Assembly: GCA_003024785.1 (NCBI GenBank)
Contig: PUQB01000022.1
Coordinates: 752,001-816,000 of the forward strand
Length of the DNA: 64,000 nucleotides
Direction of reading: 5' to 3'
Origin: Selaginella tamariscina
Taxonomy: Eukaryota > Streptophyta > Lycopodiopsida > Selaginellales > Selaginellaceae
Made by a program: the position numbers and the translations under genes. Every line of letters begins with the position of its first letter. Position 1 is the stretch's first letter. Below, piece after piece: positions 13,241 to 25,199 of this stretch. The notes under the pieces are model-generated. The model was given only the letters and a program-made list of their open reading frames with translations. It was not told where the DNA came from and made no database searches.

Positions 13241-14227
13241 TGTCAAGCCACGATCCAGGAACAAGGAAGTGAGCAGGAATATGAGAACAAGGAGGCTTGA
13301 CTCAGGAGCAGGACAAGGAGTAGGACAGGAACTTGGAACTCAGGAGCAGAACAAGGAGCAGGACAAGGAGCAGGATAGGAACCGGAACAGGATAGGAACC
13401 AAAACAGGATAGGAACTAGAAACTCAGGAGTAGGACAAGGAACAGGACAGGAACTTGGAACTCAGGAGCAGAACAAGGAGCAGGATAGGAACTAAGAACT
13501 CAGGAGTAGGACAAGGAGCAGGATAGGAACCGGAGTAGGATAGGAACCGGAGCAGGATAGCATGACAAGGAGCAGAATAGGAAATGGAGCAAGATAGCAG
13601 GACAAGGAATAGGATAGGAAATGGAGCAGGATAGCAGGACAAGGAGTAGGATAGGAAATGGAGTAGGATAGCAAGACAAGAAGTAGGACAGGAACTAGGA
13701 ACTCAGGAGTAGGACAAGGCACATGACAAGAACCAGGAACTCAAGAGTCATGAGTCGAACAGGATCCAGGAGCAAGATAGGAGCAGGACAGGATCCAAGA
13801 GCGAGACAGGAGCAAGACAGAATCCAGGAGCGAGACAGGAACAGGACAGGATCCAGGAGCGAGACAGGAACAAGACAAGATCCAAGAGCAAGATAAGAGC
13901 AGGAGGCAAAGAGCAAGATACAAACAAGATAAGAACAAGAATGATCGTAGAATGACTGGTGTTGATAGTAACTGATTGTACAATAATTAGGTCGGAGCTT
14001 TTATGCTCACAACTCCAAGCTAATCTGGTCATGAGTCTAATCTAGTCATGAGCTAAGAATAGTGACCCTATCCTCTAGGCATATCTTGTAGCATATCCTA
14101 TAGGCATATCCTGTAGGAATATCCTGTAGGAATATCTTGCAGGCATATCCTGTAGGTATATCCTATAACCCGTATCCTGTAACCTATATCCTATCCAGAA
14201 TCCTGCATCCTGTATCGGGTTGTGACA
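13241..14227 (-). repeat. 5' LTR of element C
   Basis: Reverse LTR with TG..CA ends, about 987 bp, near-identical in plan to the 9014-10021 LTR, including the expanded 'ggagcaggataggaac' units and the 13-bp AATATCCTGTAGG-like units at 14085-14200. Confidence 0.85.
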
Positions 14228-14397
14228 ACACCTAGCTTGACGTGGAGGAAAAGGTTGGAAACATGCCTCAACCTTTGCCTTTTAGAACGTGCATTATGAC
14301 AAGACCTTCCAGGTATAGATTCGCCAATGTTAAGGGTGAGCTACCCCGAAGGTGGAACGTACCCCTATCATCTGGAAGTTAGGGTGGTGTCACGACC

Positions 14398-14952
14398 CGA
14401 TACAGAATACAGGATTCCGGATACAGGACATGGGTTGCAGGACTTTCCTACAGGATATTCCTACCAGGATTCCGGACACAGGATTCGGTTGGATATTCCT
14501 ACAGGATATACAGGATATGCCACAGGATATGCCTAGAGGATAAGGGACATGTGGACTCATCTTAGCCTCTGCATGCATGCAATCACTTTTGCATGCATGC
14601 CTAGATTAGCTCTTGGAGTTGTGAGCATAAAAGCTCCGACCTAATTGTTGTACAATCAGTTACTATCAACACCAGTCTTACTACGATCAATTTCGTCTTG
14701 TCTTGTTCTCGTCTTGTTTCCTGTCCTGTTCCTGTCTCGCTCCTGTTTCCTGTCCTGCCCCTGGATCCTATCCTGCTCCGGGATCCTGTCCTGTTCCTGT
14801 CTTGCTCCCGGATCCTATCCTGATCCTGTCTTGCTCTTAGATCCGTCCTGTTCCTATTTCCAGTTCCTGTCCTGCTCTCGGTCCTGTTCCTGAGTCAGGC
14901 CTTCCTGTCCTTGGAATCCTGTTCTTCCTGGTTCCTGGATCGTGGCTTGACA
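14398..14952 (+). repeat. 5' LTR of element A
   Basis: 555 bp, TG..CA ends. In order it holds short CAGGATATTCCTA-type units (14430-14530), a cluster of CATGCATG (RY-like) motifs at 14569-14602, a conserved 'ttggagttgtgagcataaaagctccgacc' block with a TATA-like 'cataaaag' (14613-14641), and CCTGT-rich repeats (14690-14940). Confidence 0.9.
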
Positions 14953-15045
14953 GTTTGATAGTAACTGCTTCATAGTTCTCCGTTTTCCAGCTACCTTTTT
15001 CTTGATTCCTTTCCTTCATTTTCCTCCTTTTTTCTTTCCTAGATC

Positions 15046-15837
15046 ATGGCTGATTTTGAGCGTTTTCAACACGAGCACCAAATGCTACTTCATGAGCTGG
15101 CCACTTTGCGCCAAGTGGTCACCGACCTGCAAGGTTCCACCACTGCGGCACATGCAGCTGCTGATGCATCCTCCAAGGCTGCTGCGCAGGCTCTCTCCCA
15201 GGCATCGGTGGTTCCCTCTTCATCAAACTTTTCTTCGGAGCCGAAGGTTAGCATGCCAGAGAAGTTCAGTGGTAATCGTGCCGATTTCCAAGGTTTCCTG
15301 AATCAGATCCGGCTCTTGATCCGTATGCAACCACGGCGCTACTCGACTGATGCTCAAAAGGTGGGTCTTTTGGCATCCTTACTAAGTGGATCTCCACGGG
15401 CTTGGGTTGCCCCCTTGCTGGAGCGTGACGATCCATTGATGGAAGACTTTGAAGGTTTCGTGGCTGCCTTTGAAGCCTGTTTTGGAGATCCTGATAAGTA
15501 CCGTTCTGCATGCACGAAGTTACGGAAGCTCACTCAAGGATCCCGACCAGCTTCCGTCTATGCATCCGAATTTCAGCAACTTTGCACGAACATTCCATGG
15601 GACGAGACTGCATTGATCGAACACTTCCGTTTTGGGTTGAGGGACGACGTGAAGGACCTTCTCCTTACGTTACCGGATGCCCAAACATTAGCGGAGATCA
15701 TGCAACAAGCTGTTCGTTGCGACAACCGTTTGTTCGAGCGTCGTCAGGAAAGATCCCGTCAACAGTTCCTGCAAACCAATCCTAGCTGTGGTACATGTTC
15801 CTGCACCACCTTCTGGAGTAGTTCCTATGGAGGTTGA
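15046..15837 (+). CDS. gag: Element A Gag
   Basis: 263-codon frame from ATG 15046, which lies about 95 bases inside the LTR. The N-terminal 40 residues look coiled-coil (LLHELATLRQVVTDLQGS), followed by an Ala/Ser-rich linker and a capsid-like domain (MPEKFSGNRADFQGFLNQIR, SPRAWVAPLLERDDPLM, FGLRDDVKDLLLTLP). A one-base frameshift near 15785 takes the frame to an early stop. The nucleocapsid part continues in another frame from 15788. Gag forms the particle in which cDNA is made. Confidence 0.85.
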   Translation: MADFERFQHEHQMLLHELATLRQVVTDLQGSTTAAHAAADASSKAAAQALSQASVVPSSSNFSSEPKVSMPEKFSGNRADFQGFLNQIRLLIRMQPRRYSTDAQKVGLLASLLSGSPRAWVAPLLERDDPLMEDFEGFVAAFEACFGDPDKYRSACTKLRKLTQGSRPASVYASEFQQLCTNIPWDETALIEHFRFGLRDDVKDLLLTLPDAQTLAEIMQQAVRCDNRLFERRQERSRQQFLQTNPSCGTCSCTTFWSSSYGG

Positions 15838-16960
15838 GAAATCCAAGCGTGGCTCTCTTTCCGCTGCCGAGAAGCAACGTCGTCGCAGTGAGAACCTGTG
15901 CTTGTATTGTGGTGGAGCAGGACACAAGGTGGCAGATTGTCCTATTAAAGCCAGGAACTTCAAGACGCGTGAAGTCGAAGCTGAAGTTCAGTCGGAAAAC
16001 TCCAATGTCCACTTCGTCTAGGAGCCGCGAAGTTGGACGTAGGTGCAGGCTCCATTGGTGCTGCTCATACCATCCCGTCACTTAAGTTTCCTGTACACAT
16101 TCATCTTAATAATCGAGAGCTCATGGAGTTTGCCTTGTTAGACACTGGTGCAAATGCATGCTTCATGGATGACACGTTTGCAACTCAACATGGCATTTCG
16201 GTGGTGAAGTTGAAGCGTGCAGTTCCTGTAGAGGTGGCCGATGGGCGTCTAATTGCTTCTGGTGCAGTTACCCATGCTACCGAACCTCTCTCCTGCAGGT
16301 ATGGCACATTCAACTGTTCAATTTCCTTCAACTTGATCAAGACTCGGTCGACTCCCATCATTTTGGGCATGCCATGGTTCGTTGTTGCAAATCCGCAGAT
16401 CGACTGGAGGTCTAGGACGCTCACGTTTTCCTCTCCAACTGCTAGGATCAATCCTGTACCTTCCTGTGTGCAGGATACATCCTTAGTATCTGAGGCAGTA
16501 CAAGCTACAGGATTGACCGTGCCTGTTCCTGTACCAGTGTTGAAGACTCCTCCTCGACAGGATTCACCTCATATCAGTTCCTCAGCATATCTGCAGGCTC
16601 TCTCCACTCCTGTAAGTTTGCGGTGTCCTGTACAGGGTTCTTCCAATCCTGTATCAGTGTCGAAGGTTCCTCCTCAACAGGATCCACCTCCTGTTGATTC
16701 GTCAGCACATTCGCAGGCTTCTTCCACTCTTGCGCAACCACGGACTCCTGTACAGGATTCTTCCAATCCTGTACACTCATCAACACCACACAGGTTTTTT
16801 CCAATCCTGCTTCTTTCTGTTACCTGTTCTATTCCCCCAAGATCCTTCCTCTTTTTCAGTCACAGCTCCCTCCTTCTCCTCTCCGAGTTCTTACTACTAC
16901 CATGCATGAACTCGCCATTGATCCTGCTCCCTTCCACCTTTTTGCCTTTCAAGTAACTCC
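15788..16960 (+). pseudogene. Element A nucleocapsid zinc knuckle, protease and linker
   Basis: The zinc knuckle CLYCGGAGHKVADC lies at about 15899-15940. After another frame change near 16020, the protease frame (from 16033) shows NRELMEFALLDTGANACF, with the catalytic D in DTGA, and IILGMPWFVVANPQIDW. Next is a proline-rich linker with about 48-residue repeats ending near 16800, made from DNA repeats rich in CCTGTA. The protease cuts the polyprotein into parts. Frameshifts at about 15785, 16020 and 16790 separate gag, protease and RT frames, and at least some must be errors or decay. Confidence 0.75.
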
Positions 16961-18410
16961 TACGTCCTCTTCTACCTTTCCTGTATCCGACTCCCCTGTT
17001 TTTTCTCCTTCTCCTTCTCCTTCTCCTCCTTCTTCCCTACCATCCAAGTACCACGACTTTAAGGACGTTTTTGACAAGCACAAGGCTGCAGTTCTTCCTG
17101 TTCACAGGTCCTACGACTGTCCTATTGATCTTGCGGAAGGAAAGACTCCACCATTCGGACCGATTTATGCATTGTCACCCACAGAGTTGGAGGTTCTTCG
17201 TCAGTACATTGAGGACAACTTGGCATCCGGCTTCATTCGTCACTCAAAGTCCCCTGCAGGAGCTCCTATCTCTTTGTCAAGAAGAAGGATGGGAGTTTAC
17301 GTTTGGTTGGACTACAGGGGTTTGAATCAAGTCACCATTCGGAATCGGTACCCGTTGCCATTGATCCCGGAACTTCTCGATCGGTGCGAGGAGCAAAGGT
17401 GTTCACGAAGATCGACTTACGAGGAGCCTACAACCTTGTACGGATTCGTCCCGGCGATGAGTGGAAGACTGCCTTTCGTACAAGGTATGGACATTTTGAG
17501 TACACGGTAATGCCTTTCGGCCTTACCAATGCCCCAGCTGTGTTCCAACACATGGTGAACGACATTTTCCGTGACTTCTTGGACCAGTTTGTGGTGATCT
17601 ACCTCGACGACATTTGATTTTCTCCAAGGACCAGGCGGCACATGACAAGCATGTACGTAGTTTTAGACGGCTTCGCGAGCATGGCCTGTACGCGAAGTTG
17701 GAGAAGTGTTTTTTCGATAGGGATTCGGTGGAGTTCTTGGGCTACATCGTCTCTCCTGCTGGCGTTTCCATGGACATGCACAAGGTGAAGACCATCGTGG
17801 AGTGGGAGAGGCCCAAGTCGTACGAGATGTACAATGTTTCCTTGGCTTTGCAAACTTCTACAGGCGGTTCATACAGGACTTCTCCAAGCGTGTACTTCCA
17901 CTCACGAACTCACCAAGCGCACAGGGTTTTCTCTTGGTCCACAAAGGCGGAACATGCATTCACAACACTCAAGGACGTTCACGACAGCTCCGATTTTAGC
18001 ACATCCTGATTCTCATCCTTTCTTCATTGAAGCAGATGCCTCGGATTTTGCAGTAGGATCCGTCTATCGCAAGTTGGAGAGGACAAGTTGCTTCACCTGT
18101 AGCTTTTCACTCTCGTAAGTTCCTGTCGGCGGAGATCAATTAGATTCATGACAAGGAACTCAAGGCCATTGTGGATTCGTTTGAGGAGTGGCGGCATTTC
18201 CTGGAAGGTGCTGCACATCCTGTACAAGTTCTTACGGATCACAAGAACCTGGAGTACTTTCAAACGGCTCGGGTCCTCAGTCGGCGAAGGCTAGGTGGGC
18301 AGAGTTCCTATCACGTTTTGACTTCGTCATCGTCTACAGGCCCGGCTTTCGGAATGGCAAGGCGGACGCATTGTCTAGGCGCTCTTACCTTGCACCAAGC
18401 CCGGGCGATC
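16902..18410 (+). pseudogene. Element A reverse transcriptase and RNase H
   Basis: RT copies element RNA into DNA and RNase H removes the RNA. RT motifs in order: [19 protein letters not shown] (about 17305), [19 protein letters not shown] (about 17401), [13 protein letters not shown] (about 17511) and the catalytic YLDD (about 17600). Immediately after YLDD one T is missing from a run, compared with element B at the same place, creating a TGA stop. RNase H shows EADASDFAVGS (about 18030), TDHKNLEYF (about 18234) and [10 protein letters not shown] (about 18352). At least five frame changes are needed to read it all. Confidence 0.8.
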
Positions 18411-19616
18411 CTGCATTTGACGGTCAAAGGCAAGTGTTGTTGGGTCCTGATCGTTTCCGGCTTGCGGCATTGCAGGTTCATCAGGCTCCAGCAAATTCAA
18501 CACTCCTACAGGACGTCCGTTCGCAGTTGGCTACAGACGACTTGGCAAAGAATGTGTTCTCACACATTCATCCTGACGTTGCAAGTTCCTCTTCCTCCAG
18601 TTCCCGTCCAAACTACAACCTGTTCACCATACAGGATGGACTCCTGTACCGGGAAGGTCTCCTGTACGTTCCTGTTGGTATTTCCAGGACTCGCGTGGTA
18701 CAGGATTGTCATGATACCCCGGCTACAGGACATTTTGGTGTGGCCAAGACAATGGAGTTGGTGACTCGCAACTATTGGTGGCCGAGGTTGCGAGGTTTTG
18801 TGGAGAGGTTTGTACGGAGTTGTGACACTTGTAGCAGGTCGAAGATGCCTCATCATGCACCCTCTGGTCTTCTTCGTCCTCTTCCTGTTCCATCTGCTCC
18901 TTGGAGATCCATTTCTATGGATTTCCTCACAGATCTTCCTCCTTCTCGTGGATTTGATGCAGTTCTTATGGTTGTTGACCGTTTCACCAAGCAGGCTCAT
19001 TTCCTACCCTGCAACAAGACAGCTATAGGTCAGACAACTGCCGAGTTGGTGATCCGCAAGGTGTTCCGACATCATGGTCTTCCTGAGAGCATTGTTTCCG
19101 ATCGAGGTCCACAATTCATGTCCAAGTTTTGGCGAGAGCTTCTTCGGAGTCTACAGGTCAAAGCGGATCTTTCTTCAGGATATCACTCACAAACCGATGG
19201 TCAATCTGAACGCACAATTCAGACCTTAGAAGTATCTTCGTTGCTTCATCAGTTACCAGCAGGACATGGTTGGACCTCCTTCCAATGGGGAGTTTGCCTA
19301 CAACAACTCCATCACACTCTACAGGACAAACACCTTCTTTGCTCTTACAGGCACCATCCGTTTTGACTTTGCTCCTCCCGCTTCTCCTTTCTTCCGCTCC
19401 TGCAGTACAGGATCGTCTTCAGCATCTTCGGCAGGTACAGGATGATCTCCAGGTTCATCTTCAACAGGCACAGGAACGATACAAGCATCATGCTGATGCT
19501 CACCGTCAGCCGGCACCTGCATACAAGATTGGTGATCTCGTGTGGCTTCTTCGTCGACACATTCGCACCAACAGGCCTTCTTCTAAGTTGGATTTTCAAC
19601 ATTGGGCCCTTATAGG
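18410..19616 (+). pseudogene. Element A integrase, interrupted by element B
   Basis: The frame 18188-19366 carries most of integrase: zinc region with GHFGVAKT and CDTCSRSK (about 18728-18846), core aspartates in SMDFLTDLPP (about 18912) and SDRGPQFMSKFW (about 19096), and the glutamate in QTDGQSERTIQ (about 19189). A frameshift near 19230 moves the C-terminal part (QDRLQHLRQVQDDLQ, YKIGDLVWLLRRH) to another frame. The reading stops at ATAGG where element B is inserted and continues at 25713. Confidence 0.8.
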
Positions 19617-20119
19617 TGTCAAGCCACGATCCAGGAACCAGGAAGCAAGTAGGATTCCGAGAACAGGAAGGCTTGACTCAGGAACAGGACCGAGAGCAGG
19701 ATAGGAACTAGGAACAGGAACAGGACGGATCCAAGAACAAGACAGGATCTGGGAGCAAGACAGGAGCAGGAGGCAAAGAGTAAGACAAGAACAAGACAAG
19801 AACAAGGAACAAGAATAATCGTAGAATGACTGGTGTTGATTGTAACTGATTGTACAACAATTAGGTCGGAGCTTTTATGCTCACAACTCCAAGCTAATCT
19901 GGTCATGAGCCTAATCTAGTCACTAGCCAAAATTGGTCATCCTTATCCTATAGGAATATCCTGTAGGAATATCCTGCGGGAATATCCTGTGAGAATATCC
20001 TGCGGGAATATCCTGTGGCATATCCTGTGGGAATATCCTGCGGGCCGAAATCCTGTATCACATATCCTGTAGGCTGAATCCTGTATGTCGTATCCTGTAT
20101 CCTGTATCGGGTCGTGACA
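19617..20119 (-). repeat. 3' LTR of element B
   Basis: 503 bp, TG..CA ends, nearly identical to 25200-25712. It has 13-bp units of the AATATCCTGYGGG type at 19950-20045. Confidence 0.92.
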
Positions 20120-20130
20120 GCACCTCCTCC

Positions 20131-20412
20131 CTAAGGACGAGTTCCACGAGTCTTGGGACCTGGTTTAGCAGGATAACGCCGATGGAAAGCAGCAACTTTG
20201 GAAGAAGCATGGAGTAAGTTGGATGCAGGTTCCCAAGTGCGATCGGTAGGCAAATAACCTTTCCAATTCACCAAGTATTGAAGTTGACGACGATGAAGAC
20301 GAGAATCAAGGATGGCTGCAACTTCGTACTCAGGTTCACCAGCAATGACCATAGGAGGGGGAGGAGAAGAAGCACGACCAGGAAGAGAAGAAGGATGATA
20401 CGGCTCCAACAA
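20131..20412 (-). CDS. Element B chromodomain tail
   Basis: A 93-codon frame ending just before the 3' LTR. It contains [13 protein letters not shown] and QYLVNWKGYLPTDRTWEPAS, the classic chromodomain pattern (Y, W, W aromatic-cage-like positions) found at the C terminus of chromoviral integrases, where it is thought to steer integration towards marked chromatin. It is the end of the pol polyprotein, not a separate gene. Confidence 0.85.
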   Translation of the reverse strand: MLEPYHPSSLPGRASSPPPPMVIAGEPEYEVAAILDSRLHRRQLQYLVNWKGYLPTDRTWEPASNLLHASSKVAAFHRRYPAKPGPKTRGTRP

Positions 20413-20689
20413 GGGTGTGAAACACAGGATGAAGTTTCACCGTAGGTGGTAACTCGAGTCGAAAGCTACAGGATTTACCTCCGCCACGATCATGTAAGGG
20501 CCCAATCGTTGAAAATCCAACTTAGAAGAAGGCCTGTTGGTGCGAATGTGTCGACGAAGAAGCCACACGAGATCACCAATCTTGTATGCAGGTGCTGGTT
20601 GACGGTGAGCATCAGCATGATGCTTGTACCGTTCCTGTGCCTGCTGAAGGTGAACCTGGAGATCATTCTATACCTGCCGAAGATGCTGA

Positions 20690-21980
20690 AGATGATCCTA
20701 TACTGCAGGAGCGGAAAAGAAGAGAAGCAGAAGAGCAAAGTCAAAACGTGGATGGTGACCTGTAAAGCAAAGAAAGGTGTCTGGCCTGTAGATGCGTGAA
20801 TGGAGTTGTTGTAGGCAAAACTCCGCCATAGGAAGAAGGTCCAACCAATTATCCTGTTGGTAACTGATGAAGCAACGAAGATTATTGCTCCAAGGTCTGG
20901 ATTGTGCGTTCTGACTGTCCATCAGTTTGCGGGTGATATCCTGAAGAAAGATCCGCTTTAACCTGTAGACTCCGAAGAAGCTCTCGCCAAAACTTGGACA
21001 TGAATTGTGGACCTCGATCGGAAACAATGCTCTCAGGAAGACCATGATGTCGGAACACCTCACGGATCACCAATTCGGCAGTTGTCTGACCTGTAGCTGT
21101 CTTGTTGCAGGGTAGGAAATGAGCCTGTTTGGTGAAACGGTCAACCACCACAAGAACTGCATCGAATCCACGAGAAGGAGGAAGATCTGTGAGGAAATCC
21201 ATAGAAATGGATCTCCAAGGAGTAGAAGGAACAGGAAGAGGACGAAGAAGACCAGAAGGTGCATGACGAGGCATCTTCGACTTGTTGCAGGTGTCACAAC
21301 TCCGTACAAACCTTTCCACAAAACCCCGCAACCCAGGCCACCAATAGTTGCGAGTCACCAACTCAACTGTCTTGGCCACTCCAAAATGTCCTGTAGCCGG
21401 AGTATCATGACAATCCTGTACCACAACGAGTCCTGCAAACACCAACAGGAACGTACAAGAGACCTTCCCGATACAGGAGTCCATCCTGTATGGTGAACAG
21501 GTTGTAGTCTGGACGGGAACTAGAGGAAGAGGAACTTGCAACGTCAGGATGAATGTGTGAGAACACATTCTTTGCCAAGTCGTCTGTAGCCAACTGCGAA
21601 CGGACGTCTTGTAGGAGAGTTGAATTTGCTGGAGCCTGATGGACCTGCAGTGCCGCAAGCCGGAATCGATCAGGACCCAACAACACTTGCCTTTGACAGT
21701 CAAATGCAGGATCGCCCGGGCTTGGTGCAAGGTAGGAGCGCCTAGACAATGCGTCCGCCTTGCTATTCCGAAAACCGGGCCTGTAGACGATGACGAAGTC
21801 AAAACGTGATAGGAACTCCGCCCACCTAGCCTGTCGCCGACTGAGAACTCGAGCCGTTCGAAAGTACTCCAGGTTCTTGTGATCCGTAAGAACTTGTACA
21901 GGATGTGCAGCACCTTCCAGGAATGCCCCACTCCTCAAACGAATCCACAATGGCCTTGAGTTCCTTGTCATGAATCTCGT
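20690..21980 (-). pseudogene. Element B integrase and end of RNase H
   Basis: The frames 20882-21931 and 21405-21971 (minus) hold the RNase H end ([32 protein letters not shown]), the HHCC zinc region ([16 protein letters not shown]) and the integrase core (SMDFLTDLPPSRGFDAV, SDRGPQFMSKFW, HPQTDGQSERTIQ). The frameshift near 21425 lies in 'gtaccacaacgagtcc', where A and C read without the extra A. The C-terminal part reads in yet another frame at 20490-20880. Confidence 0.8.
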
Positions 21981-23100
21981 AATTGATCTCCGCCGACAGG
22001 AATTTACGAGAGTGAAAAGCTACAGGATGAAGCAACTTGTCCTCTCCAACTTGCGATAGGACGGATCCTACTGCAAAATCCGAGGCATCTGCTTCAACGA
22101 AGAAAGGACGAGAAGGATCAGGATGTGCTAAAATCGGAGCTGTCGTGAAGGTGTCCTTGAGTGTTTGTGAATGCATGTTCCGCCTTGTTGGACCAAGAGA
22201 AAACCTCTGTGCGCTTGGTGAGTTCCGTGAGTGGAAGTACACGCTTGGAGAAGTCCTGTATGAATCGCCTGTAGAAGTTTGCAAAGCCAAGGAACATTGT
22301 ACATCTCGTACAGACTTGGGCCTCTCCCACTCCACGATGGTCTTCACCTTGTGCATGTCCATGGAAACGCCAGCAGGAGAGACGATGTAGCCCAAGAACT
22401 CCACAGAACCCTATCGAAAAAACACTTCTCCAACTTCGCATACAAGTCATGCTCACAAAGCTGCTGTAGAACCAACCGTACATGCTTGTCATGTGCCGCC
22501 TCGTCCTTGGAGAAAATCAAAATGTCGTCAAGGTAGATCACCACAAACTGGTCCAAGAAGTCACGAAAGATGTCGTTCACCATATGTTGGAACACGGCTG
22601 GGGCATTGGTAAGGCCGAAAGGCATCACCGTGTACTCGAAGTGTCCATACCTTGTACGAAAGGCAGTCTTCCACTCATCGCCGGGACGAATCCGTACAAG
22701 GTTGTAGGCCCTCGTAAGTCGATCTTCGTGAACACCTTTCTCCTCGCAGCCGATCGAGAAGTTCCGGGATCAATGGCAACGGGTACCGATTCCGAATGGT
22801 AGCTTGATTCAAACCCTTGTAGTCCACAACCAAACGTAAGCTCCCATCCTTCTTCTTGACAAAGAAATTGGCGCTCCTGCAGAGGACTTTGAGTGACGAA
22901 TGAAGCCGGATGCCAAGTTGTCTCGATGTATTGGCGAAGAACCTCCAACTCTGTGGGTGACATGCGTAAATCGGTCCGAACGGTGGGTCTTTCCTTCTGC
23001 AAGATCAATAGGACAGTCGTAGGACCTGTGAACAGGAAGAACTGTAGCCTTGTGCTTGTCAAAAACGTCCTTAAAGTCGTGGTACTTGGATGGTAGAGAA
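21826..23100 (-). pseudogene. Element B reverse transcriptase and RNase H
   Basis: RT motifs on the minus strand: [13 protein letters not shown] and [11 protein letters not shown] (about 22520-22620), FTKIDLRG (about 22715), and the upstream finger region near 22800-23060. RNase H begins VEADASDFAVGSVLSQ (about 22080). Here the YLDDILIF block is in frame, unlike element A. Frame changes occur near 22240, 22400, 22640 and 22730. Confidence 0.8.
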
Positions 23101-23185
23101 GAAGGAGGAGAAGGAGAAGGAGTAGGTGAAGGAGATTGAAAAACAGGAGAGTCAGACACAGGAAAGGTAGAAGAGGACGTAGGAG

Positions 23186-24310
23186 TTACTTGAAAGGCAA
23201 AAAGGTGGAAAGGAGCAGGATCAGTGGTAAGTTCATGCATGGTAGTGGTAAGAACTCGGAGAGGAGCAGGAGGAGCTGTGATTGAAAAAGAGGAAGGATC
23301 TTGGGGGGTGGAATAGAAACAGAGTAATGAAAAGAAGCAGGATTGGAAGAAACAGATGTGGATGTTGACAAGTGTACAGGATTGGAAGAATCCTGTACAG
23401 AAGTCCGTGGATGCACAGGAGTGAGGAGAGCCTGTGAATGTGCTGATGGATCAACAGGAGGTGGATCCTGTTGAGGAGGAACCTTCGACACTGATACAGG
23501 ATTGGAAGAACCCTGTACAGGACACCGCAAACTTACAGGAGTGGAGAAAGCCTGCGGATGTGCTGAGGAACTGACATGAGGTGAATCCTGTCGAGCAGGA
23601 GTCTTCAACACTGGTACAGGAACAGGCACGGTCAATCCTGTAGCTTGTACTGCCTCAGACACCAAGGATGTATCCTGCACGCAGGAAGGTACAGGGTTGA
23701 TCCTGGCTGTGGAGAGGAAAACGTGAGCGTCCTAGACCTCCAGTCGATCTGCGGATTTGCAACAACGAACCATGGCATGCCAAAAATGATGGGAGTCGAC
23801 CGAGTCTTGATCAGGTTGAAGGAAATCGAACAGTTGAATGCACCATGATTGCAAGAGAGAGGTGTGGTAGCGTGGGTAACTGCGCCAGAAGCAATCAAAC
23901 GACCATCGGCCACCTCTACAGGAATTGCATGCTTCAACTTCACCACCGGAATGCCATGCTGAGCTGCAAAAGTGTCATCCATGAAACATGCATTTGCACC
24001 AGTGTCTAACAGGGCAAACTCCTTGAGCTCTCGATTATTGAGGCGAATGTGTACAGGAAACTTGAGTGATGGAATGGTATGAGTAGCACCAATGGAGCCT
24101 GCACCTACGTCCAACTTCGCGGCTCCTAGACGAAGTGGACATTGAAGTTTTCCGACTGAACTTCAGCTTCGGCTTCACGCGCTTGAACTTCCTGGCTTTA
24201 TTAGGACATTCCGCCACCTTGTGTCCTGCTGCACCACAATACAAGCATAGGTTCTCACCCCGTCGACGTTGTTTCTCAGCAGTTGAAAGTGGGCCACGCT
24301 TGGATTGTTA
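23186..24310 (-). pseudogene. Element B protease, linker and zinc knuckle
   Basis: The frame 23632-24114 has ELKEFALLDTGANACFMDD and the IIFGMPWFVV strand of the aspartic protease. The linker 23186-23680 has the proline-rich repeats seen in A and C. The knuckle (YCGAAGHKVAECPNKARK) reads near 24180-24245. Frame changes near 23715 and 24130. Confidence 0.75.
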
Positions 24311-24399
24311 ACCTCCATAGGAACTGCTGCTCCAGAAGGTGTCGCAGGAACATGTGCTACGGCTACAGGTTGGCTGGCAGGAACTGCTGACGGAATTTT

Positions 24400-25100
24400 T
24401 CCTGACGGCCTCGAACAAACGGTTGTCGCAGCGAACGGCCTGTTGCATGATCTCCGCTAACGTTTGGGCATCCGGTACGTAAGGAGAAGGTCCTTCACGT
24501 CGTCCTCAGCCCAAAACGGAAATGTTCGATCAATGCAGTCTCGTCCCATGGAATGTTCGTGCACAATTGCTGGAATTCGGATGCATAAACGGAAGCTGGT
24601 CTGGATCCTTGTGTGAGCCTCCGTAACTTTGTGCATGCAGAACGGTACTTATCAGGATCTCCAAAGCAGGCTTCAAAGGCAGCCACGAAACCTTCAAAGT
24701 CTTCCATCAATGGGTCGTCACGCTCCAGCAAGGGAGCAACCCAAGCTCGTGGAGATCCACTTAGTAAGGATGCCAAAAGGCCAACCTTTTGTGCATCCGT
24801 CGAGTAGCGGCGTGGTTGCATGCGGATCAAGAGCCGGATCTGATTCAGGAAACCTTGGAAATCGGCACGGTTGCCACTGAACTTCTCTGGCATGCTGATC
24901 TTCGGCTCCGGAGAAAAGTTCGATGAAGAAGGAACCACCGATGCCTGAGAGAGAGCCTGCGCAGCAGCCTTGGAGGATGCATCAGCAGCTGCATGTGCCG
25001 CATGGGTGGAGCCTTGTAGATCGGTGACCACTTGGCGCAAAGTGGCCAGCTCATGAAGCAACATTTGGTGCTCGCGTTGAAAGTGCTCAAAATCAGCCAT
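24400..25100 (-). pseudogene. gag: Element B gag
   Basis: Starts at the minus-strand ATG ending at 25100 and reads 201 codons with the same coiled N terminus and capsid-like domain as A. A one-base loss near 24500 (GLRDD region) ends the frame early. The rest of the C terminus, with DAQTLAEIMQQAVRCDNRLF-like codons, can be seen in another frame to about 24410. Confidence 0.8.
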
Positions 25101-25199
25101 GATCGTATGAAAGAAAGAAAGGAGAAAAACGAAGGAAAAGAATCAAGGAAAAAAAAAGTAGCTGGGAAACGAAGAGCTATGAAAGCAGTTACATCAAAC

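Larger units (their letters stand above)
9014..14227 (-). mobile_element. Element C: reverse chromodomain gypsy element lacking RT and RNase H
   Basis: C begins TGTCAAGCC, ends TTGTGACA and is flanked by ACACC on both sides (9009-9013 and 14228-14232), which proves a single 5.2-kb insertion into the D LTR. Reading leftwards it has a 5' LTR (13241-14227), gag (12445-13145), zinc knuckle and protease (about 11404-12387), integrase (about 10687-11403), a decayed chromodomain (about 10030-10330) and a 3' LTR (9014-10021). Family members A and B have about 1.7 kb of RT and RNase H between protease and integrase. C has none, so it is a deletion derivative that would need help in trans. Confidence 0.9.
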
